Source: DATGFK01 sp040007395
GTDB lineage: Bacteria; Chloroflexota; Anaerolineae; Aggregatilineales; UBA2796
NCBI GenBank assembly: GCA_040007395.1
Contig: JBDTVG010000059.1
Location: 1-48,772, forward strand
Reading direction: 5' to 3'
Length of the DNA stretch: 48,772 nt
Shown piece after piece: positions 43,180 to 48,772 of the stretch (position 1 is its first letter; every line of letters starts with the position of its first letter). Both the position numbers and the translations under genes were made by a program. Below the pieces are notes generated by a model. It searched no databases. It saw nothing but the letters and a program-made list of their open reading frames with translations, and had not been told where the DNA came from.

Positions 43180-43196
43180 TATAATTTCGGTTGGAG
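43180..43196 (+). promoter_or_regulatory. -10 box and ribosome binding site of the small membrane protein gene
   Basis: TATAAT at 43180-43185 is followed by GGAGG at 43192-43196. The GGAGG lies 8 nt from the ATG at 43205 and only 4 nt from the out-of-frame ATG at 43201, which supports the later start. A convincing -35 is not seen. Confidence 0.45.
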
Positions 43197-43204
43197 GCAG
43201 ATGA

Positions 43205-43696
43205 ATGACAAAGCGTGTTTCTGATAACAAGAACGATTCCTCTGTAATTCGCTACCGTCCGCTGGGGCTGTTAATCGCGATTCTGGCAACTGCCCTAATC
43301 TACGGCATTGGCCCGCTAGTTCCACTGGCGATGGTACTCATCATCAACCTGCGGGGCCGCAACATCATCGGTGCGGATCTGGGCAATCTGATCAGTGGTT
43401 TCAATATTGTGCTGGCGGCGGTAACGCTGATTGTCTGTGTACAGGCATGGATCGGGCGACCCCGTTGGAGTCGCTGGATCTTGATCGCGATTGTATGGAT
43501 CGCGTCCCTATCGCAATTAATCGGCTTAGTGCAACCTGCTAAACCAAGCAGCACGGGCATCGTCGGCACCGACTTTAGCCAATTTTCGCAGCCTGTCTAC
43601 ATTTGCCAGTTGATGATCTATGTGTTGGTTCCACTCTATATCACATGGTATATGAACCGCGCTCCCGCCCGTGCCTTTTACCGTCGCGATCCGTAA
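43205..43696 (+). CDS. Small integral membrane protein
   Basis: A 163-residue protein with about four transmembrane helices (roughly residues 20-48, 60-80, 88-108 and 135-155) and a positively charged N-terminus. There is no recognised family and no catalytic motif. It is divergent from the aldehyde dehydrogenase gene. It may be a local accessory or an unrelated membrane protein. Confidence 0.75.
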   Translation: MTKRVSDNKNDSSVIRYRPLGLLIAILATALIYGIGPLVPLAMVLIINLRGRNIIGADLGNLISGFNIVLAAVTLIVCVQAWIGRPRWSRWILIAIVWIASLSQLIGLVQPAKPSSTGIVGTDFSQFSQPVYICQLMIYVLVPLYITWYMNRAPARAFYRRDP

Positions 43697-43862
43697 AGGC
43701 CATTAATGGCGAAAACTGAGGGAAGATCGCTGATTAAGTTCGATCAATTTGTAGCAGCAACTTCTTGACAGCACCATCAGAAGTCAGTAGTCTATGCCCG
43801 TCAACGGAAGCGAAGCGGTCAGTGTTATGCTACCGCCAACAACAGTGGGGTGTTTGTTTCAC

Positions 43863-44285
43863 ATGAGTCGTGTGGTCAACACAGATAGTGTCGGGAAAGC
43901 CCGTAATCAGCACATGCGGACAGCCGCCGAAGTGATGCGCCGCTTGAGCCAGAAGACAGAACTTGACGACGAAGCCAAAGATATGGTCGCCGCCCTCATT
44001 TATTGTTTTCGCAGTATTGAAGATGGTATCGAAGAAGCCATGCTCGCTTGGGAAAAACGCAACTACTGGAACAAGGTTGAACAGTTTCGCCAACAGTGGA
44101 CATGGGTGGGACTTGCCGCGTCTAAGCTCGAAAATGTGGTTCGTACCGACTCGTGGGATCAACTCCCAGCGCAGTTGGTCGGGTTGTTCGGACATTTTTC
44201 GGATATTACGATTAGCAAATTTACCCGCAACGCGGATGCTTGGGAAGGCGCTTACGCCCGACTCATGCGCGAAACCGAAAAATAA
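43863..44285 (+). CDS. Hypothetical alpha-helical protein
   Basis: About 140 residues from the ATG at 43863. The frame is open from 43794, but the added 23 residues look non-native and a TGGGGTG site precedes the later ATG. The product is helical, soluble and rich in charged residues, with a repeated heptad look around RTAAEVMRRLSQKTELDDEA and a Trp-rich middle (QFRQQWTWVG). I recognise no family. It is convergent with the kinase-FGE gene, and a hairpin lies between the two. Confidence 0.65.
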   Translation: MSRVVNTDSVGKARNQHMRTAAEVMRRLSQKTELDDEAKDMVAALIYCFRSIEDGIEEAMLAWEKRNYWNKVEQFRQQWTWVGLAASKLENVVRTDSWDQLPAQLVGLFGHFSDITISKFTRNADAWEGAYARLMRETEK

Positions 44286-44308
44286 TCATAATCATAATAA
44301 CGCTAATG

Positions 44309-44352
44309 TACAGCCGCCGATGCCTTGCTGAGATCTGGTACCGACGGCTGTA
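44309..44352. terminator. Hairpin between convergent genes
   Basis: TACAGCCG (44309-44316) pairs with CGGCTGTA (44345-44352) with partly pairing flanks and a long loop. No strong T-tract is present, so its terminator role is inferred from the convergent setting. Confidence 0.4.
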
Positions 44353-44362
44353 GACTGAAATT

Positions 44363-46597
44363 TTAAGGGATCACAATGCGAAAGCCTATGTCGTGACCAC
44401 GCAGATCAGGAGCAAGATCGGAACGAGTCGCCCCGCGTGCATATTGCTCCGTATAATCCCATGCGCCACCACGTAAAACATGGGAATCTCCCTCGGTTGG
44501 GCCTTGCGGATCGTCCTTTACATTTTGCTGGTAATAGCTGTCCGCGTAGAAATCTGCTGTCCATTCCCAAACATTGCCTGCCATATCGTAGGCTCCAACC
44601 CAGCTCTTGCCGTTTTCATAGCTGCCGACAGGCTTGGTAACTTTGGCATTGGTATTGCCTTTGGTGCTATCCCACGCGTTGCCCCAAGGAAAGAGCATCG
44701 ATTGTGGCCCCCGTGCGGCATATTCCCGTTCCGCTTCGGTAGGCAGCCGCCCGCTGCGCCAATGGGTATAGGCTTCGGCTTCATACCATGAAACGCCGAC
44801 ACGCGGCTGTTGTGGATCGATGAACTTGCTGAAATCTTGCGGCTTCGTAATCTTGTTGTCTTGTACCCATTTCCAGCCTTCATCAGACCAGAAGTCTTTC
44901 TTGGTATAGGCTCCGTCCTGAACGAATTGAGCATAGGCTGCATTCGTCACGGCGAATTGATCCAGCCAGTAGCCATGTGTGATACACGCCTGATGCTGAG
45001 GCTGCTCATCTTTAGCAGCATCCTTATCTTTAGCGGGATCACTGCCCATCAGGAAGCACCCCGCTGGAACCCATACTTGAGTAATTCCCTTGCCATCGGT
45101 ACGAACTGAGCCGGGGATTGGCGTTGGGGCAACATTGGCAACTGCCGTTGGCGGGATGGGTGTAGGTGGCACGGGTGTCGGCGGGATGGGCGTTGGCGGC
45201 ACTGGCGTAACGCTCGGTGGAATATGAGTCGCCGTTGGCGGGATAGGTGTCGGTGGCACAGGCGTTACGCTTGGTGGAATATGAGTCACCGTTGCCGGGA
45301 TAGGCGTAGGCGGCACAGGCGTTACGCTTGGCGGCACATGAGTAGGTGCGACAAGTGGCGCAGTTGTCGGTTTGATTGGCGTGGGTGGCACGCGTGTTGG
45401 CGGAATAACCGTTGGTGGGACGGATGTCGGTGGCACGACAGTGGGCGGTACAGCCGTCACGCTGGGGGAAACAGAAGTTGCCGACGGCAACACCGCTACT
45501 GCCGCCGATGAAACCGCAGTCGGCGGAGCAACGGTAACAGCAAGAGTAGCAGTTGATCCAACCGCTACCTGAGTCGGGTCGGGATTACGTCCACTTAATA
45601 GGGCAACTGCTAATACGCCAACCAACAGCAAGATGATGATAATCACCCCAACTGCCAACAGGCCAAAGCGTCTGTCGAAGCCAGCGGCTTTCGCTTGTGG
45701 GGGGATGATTGTTTCTTCTTGCGTCAGATTAGACGTTTGATCCCGGTTTGGTCGGTTGCGAACGGGTGCTGGGCTTCGGGATAATGCTGACTTGAAGGCG
45801 GCTGCCAACTCGCTTGCCGAGGTGAAGCGCTGGTCACGATCCTTGGCAAGTGCCTTCTGGATCACCTGATAAACCGCGGGTGGCAGATCGGGTCTGAAAC
45901 TGGCAAGCAGTGGCGGCGACTCGTAGATGTGCATGTGCATCATGCGGAAAGGGGTGTCCGCATCGAAGGGCACTGTTCGCGTCAGCATCTCAAACAGGAT
46001 TACGCCTAGCGAGTAAATATCGGAGCGAGCATCAATGGGTTCCCCACTCCATTGTTCAGGAGGCATATAGGCGGGCGTACCCATAACCGCTCCGCTCTGT
46101 GTCAAGGCCGATGTCTGGTTGAGCAATTTGACAATACCAAAGTCGGTAAGAAAGGCATTGCCATCTTCGTCCAACAGTACATTGGACGGTTTCAGGTCAC
46201 GGTGAATGATTCCACGCCGATGTGCATAGTCCAGCGCAGAGGCCATCTGATCCATCAGTCGGGTAATATTCTCAAGCGAGATCGGTGCTTTGAGGATGCG
46301 ATCCGCGAGGCTACCTCCCGATAAAAGCTCCATCACCAGATAGACAGTATCACCGTCTTCGCCGTAATCAAAGACCTTGATGATATGGGGGTGACTCAGC
46401 GACGCGATAGTTTGAGCCTCGCGCTCGAAACGTTTAACAAAGTCTTCAGCGTGCGATAGCCCCGACGCGATGACCTTGACCGCGACATCGCGACCAATTG
46501 ATTCTTGTCGCGCCCGGTAAACGGTTGCCATACCACCTTTGCCAAGCGGGGCGATGATTTCATATTTGCCGAGGTGGCGACCAAGCAGATCCGACAT
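44363..46597 (-). CDS. Ser/Thr protein kinase fused to an extracellular FGE-like domain
   Basis: A 744-residue receptor-like kinase. The N-terminal Hanks-type domain (about 12-268) has the Gly loop LGKGGMATVYRA, the Lys in VAVKVIAS, HRDLKPSNVLLDED and LTDFGIVKLL, so it should be active. A transmembrane helix follows (about 311-333), then a Pro/Thr repeat stalk (about 370-495). The FGE-sulfatase-like domain (about 498-744) has WVPAGCFLMGSD, YWLDQFAVTNAAYAQFV, RLPTEAEREYAARG, YDMAGNVWEWTADFY and HVLRGGAWDYTE. The terminal segment lacks the active-site cysteine pair of true FGEs, so it is probably a ligand sensor. It has a strong promoter of its own. Confidence 0.93.
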   Translation of the reverse strand: MSDLLGRHLGKYEIIAPLGKGGMATVYRARQESIGRDVAVKVIASGLSHAEDFVKRFEREAQTIASLSHPHIIKVFDYGEDGDTVYLVMELLSGGSLADRILKAPISLENITRLMDQMASALDYAHRRGIIHRDLKPSNVLLDEDGNAFLTDFGIVKLLNQTSALTQSGAVMGTPAYMPPEQWSGEPIDARSDIYSLGVILFEMLTRTVPFDADTPFRMMHMHIYESPPLLASFRPDLPPAVYQVIQKALAKDRDQRFTSASELAAAFKSALSRSPAPVRNRPNRDQTSNLTQEETIIPPQAKAAGFDRRFGLLAVGVIIIILLLVGVLAVALLSGRNPDPTQVAVGSTATLAVTVAPPTAVSSAAVAVLPSATSVSPSVTAVPPTVVPPTSVPPTVIPPTRVPPTPIKPTTAPLVAPTHVPPSVTPVPPTPIPATVTHIPPSVTPVPPTPIPPTATHIPPSVTPVPPTPIPPTPVPPTPIPPTAVANVAPTPIPGSVRTDGKGITQVWVPAGCFLMGSDPAKDKDAAKDEQPQHQACITHGYWLDQFAVTNAAYAQFVQDGAYTKKDFWSDEGWKWVQDNKITKPQDFSKFIDPQQPRVGVSWYEAEAYTHWRSGRLPTEAEREYAARGPQSMLFPWGNAWDSTKGNTNAKVTKPVGSYENGKSWVGAYDMAGNVWEWTADFYADSYYQQNVKDDPQGPTEGDSHVLRGGAWDYTEQYARGATRSDLAPDLRGHDIGFRIVIP
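45164..45345 (-). repeat. 57-bp tandem repeat encoding the Pro/Thr stalk
   Basis: Units begin near 45221, 45278 and 45335, exactly 57 bp apart, with partial units on both sides. Each encodes about 19 residues of the PPSVTPVPPTPIP type. They lie inside the kinase-FGE gene and give its stalk; copy number is likely variable between strains. Confidence 0.85.
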
Positions 46598-46947
46598 TTT
46601 TTTCTCCGACGATAACAGTCGCTATGAAAACCTATGAAATAGACATTATAGGACTAAACAAAGCCCTGTCCAATAGTCGTCCTAGACGAACAATCACCCT
46701 GCTACTTAACGCAACTTGCTATTCAGTTATAGTGGTTAGAATAGCGTTAATAAAAAATAGAGGTTATTCTATTATAAGCATACATGGCACCCAAAAGGAG
46801 TCATTCTCCGTAAAAACTCGGTAAGAGAACGATTTGTCTTTACCTGTTAATCGGCTAAAACGTTATAGAGTCGCGTACACTAATCGACAGGCTGAGTCAA
46901 TAAATCATTTTGCAAATGCGAAATATAACACCTGAAGGGACTTGCGA
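46598..46947. other. AT-rich intergenic region
   Basis: About 350 nt between the divergent kinase-FGE and CHRD genes. It holds the kinase promoter and the GAAGGGA ribosome binding site of the CHRD gene. One 66-codon open frame (46624-46824) has no ribosome binding site or family resemblance and is not counted as a gene. Confidence 0.6.
46645..46673 (-). promoter_or_regulatory. Consensus-like sigma-70 promoter for the kinase-FGE gene
   Basis: On the minus strand TTGGAC (46673-46668), a 17-bp spacer and TATAAT (46650-46645) form an excellent promoter. Transcription would begin near 46638, about 40 nt before the kinase start. Confidence 0.75.
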
Positions 46948-48772
46948 ATGAATACTAAACGAGTGGCTTCCGCGAAAATAACTGCTGGCATGTCTCACTT
47001 GACCTCTCAATTTGTGAAACGCGGCAGCGCCATCCTGATAATTTTTACGCTCTTGCTGCTGATTACAAATAAAAACACAGCAGTGTTGGCTGTGCCTGAC
47101 GCGCAGGCGACACAAGCCGCCACCTCGTCAGCAACTCCACCACCGCCAGTCATTACTAACCCGGATTTGTGTGCGCCTGCTCTGACGCGGGGCGCTGCCA
47201 AGTCCGTTCCGGTAGCCTCGGCAGGCAATACCGATCTGGCAACGGCGGAGCCGGATAACTCCCCGAAACTTCCTGCCCCGGCTATTGTGAGCAGTCAGGG
47301 CTGCACATTGGCCTCGACCTTGAAAGGCGTGGGCAACTCGAAAGGGCGGGGATTGGCGGTGCTGGTGCTAAATCTGGACAAACAACAGGTGTGTTATGCA
47401 CTCCACATAACGGGTCTGAAGGAACCAGTCACAGCAGTACACGTCCATCGCAACAGCGGGCAAGTAGCACTGCTGCTTCCAGCGCCCACACAAGGGACTT
47501 CTGAGGGATGTATGCCAGCGAATCGCGGGTTGATGCAAGATATGCTTGATAACCCAACAAACTTCTTTGTCAATGTACACAATGCGGAGTATGCAACGGG
47601 TGCAGTTCAAGGCGGGTTGCGCGGCGCGGTATTACTGCGTGGCGCGGAGGAAGTGCCACCGGCTGACCCGAATGGCTGGGGGGCGGCGAGCTTCATTTTA
47701 GACCTTGAACAAGGCAAAGTCTGCTACGAAGTGCAAGTTGCCAATATTGGACTACCCGGCACTGCCGATCACATTCATCTTGGCAAGGCTGGCGCAACAG
47801 GGCCTACCGCTATTAACTTAATCGCGCCGGACAACACCGGTCATGCCAGCGGGTGTGCCGATGTCGATGCCGATACGATCAAGAGCATTCTGGACGATCC
47901 GACGAGCTATTACATTAACGTCCACAATGCCGACTTCCCCAAGAGTGCGCTGCGCGGTCAATTCCCGAAGGTACGCAACCTTGCGCTCTGTGCGCCTGCC
48001 CTGACGCGGGGCACTGTCAAGGCGATACCCCCGGCAGCAGTGGGTACTGCCGAACCGGATAAAACCGCGAAACGTCCTGCACCGCCGCTTGTGAATACGC
48101 AAGGCGGCTGCACTCTGGCGGCGACTCTGGTGGCGGCGGGTAAAGTGAAGGGTGGTGGAGCAGCAGCATTAGAGTTCGATCTGGACAAACAGCAGGTATG
48201 TTACGCGATTCAAGTAAGTGGGCTAAAAACACCAATCACAGCAGCCCACGTTCGCCGGAACAATGGTCAGTCAGTGCTGACGTTGAACACGCCGACTGAT
48301 GGCGCTTCAGACGGTTGCTTGGACGTAGATCGGTCTTTGATGCAAGCATTGTTGGATAGTCCAGCGAACTTCCGGGTTGATGTCAGTAACGCAGATTTTC
48401 CGAATGGCGCGGCGCAAGGAAAGTTGCGCGGCGCAATCCTGCTGCGAGGGTCGGAGGAAGTACCCCCTGCTGACCCGAACGGTTGGGGAACTGCCAGTTT
48501 CGTGTTTGATGCGGAACAAGGCAAGGTTTGCTATGAGGTACAGGTTGCCAATATAACGTTACCTGGCACTGCCAATCATATTCACCTCGGCAAAGCGGGC
48601 GCAACAGGGCCTACTGCCGTCAACTTGATCCCGCCGGACATCACTGGTCATGCCAGCGGGTGCGCCGATGTCGATGTTGATACCATCCAAAGTATTCTGG
48701 ACGACCCGACAGGCTACTACATTAACGTCCACAATGCCGACTTCCCCAAGAGTGCGCTGCGCGGTCAATTCC
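46948..48772 (+). CDS. Secreted CHRD-repeat protein (3' end outside the window)
   Basis: The frame is open from the ATG at 46948 to the window end, at least 608 residues. The first ~50 residues are an export signal with a hydrophobic core (ILIIFTLLLLIT). At least four CHRD-type domains follow, in two tandem pairs. Typical text is ITAVHVH or ADHIHLGKAGATGP, FVNVHNAEYATGAVQGGLRG and YYINVHNADFPKSALRGQF. CHRD domains are named after chordin and occur in secreted bacterial proteins of unclear function. Each pair has conserved Cys positions (CYALHI, GCMPAN, CYEVQV, GCADVD) that could form disulfides. GAAGGGA precedes the ATG. Confidence 0.85.
   Translation, partial: MNTKRVASAKITAGMSHLTSQFVKRGSAILIIFTLLLLITNKNTAVLAVPDAQATQAATSSATPPPPVITNPDLCAPALTRGAAKSVPVASAGNTDLATAEPDNSPKLPAPAIVSSQGCTLASTLKGVGNSKGRGLAVLVLNLDKQQVCYALHITGLKEPVTAVHVHRNSGQVALLLPAPTQGTSEGCMPANRGLMQDMLDNPTNFFVNVHNAEYATGAVQGGLRGAVLLRGAEEVPPADPNGWGAASFILDLEQGKVCYEVQVANIGLPGTADHIHLGKAGATGPTAINLIAPDNTGHASGCADVDADTIKSILDDPTSYYINVHNADFPKSALRGQFPKVRNLALCAPALTRGTVKAIPPAAVGTAEPDKTAKRPAPPLVNTQGGCTLAATLVAAGKVKGGGAAALEFDLDKQQVCYAIQVSGLKTPITAAHVRRNNGQSVLTLNTPTDGASDGCLDVDRSLMQALLDSPANFRVDVSNADFPNGAAQGKLRGAILLRGSEEVPPADPNGWGTASFVFDAEQGKVCYEVQVANITLPGTANHIHLGKAGATGPTAVNLIPPDITGHASGCADVDVDTIQSILDDPTGYYINVHNADFPKSALRGQF
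47169..48772 (+). repeat. About 810-bp tandem duplication in the CHRD gene
   Basis: The block starting GTGCGCCTGC at 47171 recurs at 47990, and the block ending at 47965 recurs at the window end. Offsets are 819 and 807 bp because of small indels. The 3' ends of the two units are nearly identical over the last ~50 bp, while the middles have diverged. Confidence 0.85.

Noticed and set aside
45164..45345. CRISPR-like regular spacing
   Set aside because: The 57-bp units are contiguous coding repeats without spacers. No cas gene is present anywhere in the window.
45224..45511. Plus-strand open frame rich in Arg and Trp opposite the kinase stalk
   Set aside because: It is a shadow of the Pro/Thr tandem repeat on the minus strand; its repetitive composition follows from that.
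44363..46597. Possible diversity-generating retroelement target, since kinase-FGE proteins of this phylum can be such targets
   Set aside because: The 3' end encodes a segment without the Asn-rich, adenine-mutated look of a variable region. No reverse transcriptase or template repeat is in the window.
46624..46824. 66-codon frame in the intergenic region before the CHRD gene
   Set aside because: No ribosome binding site, no resemblance to known proteins, and it overlaps the kinase promoter.
1..48772. tRNA, rRNA, transposase or integrase genes
   Set aside because: Read by eye on both strands, none was found; a covariance search would settle tRNAs.

Overview
The window looks like chromosomal DNA of a free-living bacterium of the phylum Chloroflexota (probably an Anaerolineae-like lineage). 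This is inferred from a combination: a T-box leader before serS, Asp/Pro/Thr-rich lipoproteins with SH3 arrays, PD40 beta-propellers, a Ser/Thr kinase fused to a formylglycine-enzyme-like domain, CHRD-repeat and DUF3352-type extracellular domains, and an F420-type luciferase-like oxidoreductase. No rRNA or tRNA gene, CRISPR array, transposase, integrase or phage gene was seen. Genus-level identity cannot be read from the sequence.

Layout. 1-6.2 kb: an AT-rich orphan gene, a small secreted/anchored protein, then pth-mfd (peptidyl-tRNA hydrolase and transcription-repair coupling factor). 6.2-9.0 kb, minus strand: a PD40 beta-propeller protein coupled to a DUF4291 gene, and an orphan periplasmic-binding-protein-fold gene without a visible signal peptide. 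9.0-15 kb: luciferase-like oxidoreductase, ftsZ outside any visible division cluster, an acidic orphan, and a large M16C (PreP-like) protease. 15-19.4 kb: a phosphate-uptake operon pstS-pstC-pstA-pstB preceded by three repeats spaced exactly 22 bp apart (a candidate Pho box), with tandem hairpins after pstS. 19.5-24.1 kb: a convergent family 2 glycosyltransferase, then a consensus-like promoter, serine T-box, small membrane protein, serS, lgt and rsmG.

24.1-27.9 kb is a patchwork: a divergent qorB-like / HxlR-type regulator pair enclosed by two copies of the rsmG 3' end, a lipoprotein-like orphan, a Cof-type HAD phosphatase, and an antitoxin-like gene followed by a PIN toxin reduced to its two ends. 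27.9-35.3 kb is devoted to the cell surface: an MFS transporter fused to a large extracellular DUF3352-like domain, a four-SH3 lipoprotein, a convergent membrane-anchored amidase, and an M28 aminopeptidase lipoprotein. 35.4-43.7 kb: universal stress protein, a molybdopterin sulfite-oxidase-like enzyme, an overlapping response-regulator/histidine-kinase pair, an orphan receiver protein, an FGE-fold protein, an aldehyde dehydrogenase and a small membrane protein. 43.8-48.8 kb: a helical orphan, the Ser/Thr kinase-FGE fusion, and a long CHRD-repeat secreted protein that runs off the end of the window.

The most interesting items are the rsmG-tail duplication around the qorB/HxlR pair, the two cysteine-less FGE-fold proteins (one as kinase sensor domain), the transporter-DUF3352 fusion, the 22-bp phased Pho box, the insertion in the SerRS arm, and the collapsed PIN toxin. 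I did not find a clearly novel multi-gene defence or mobile system.
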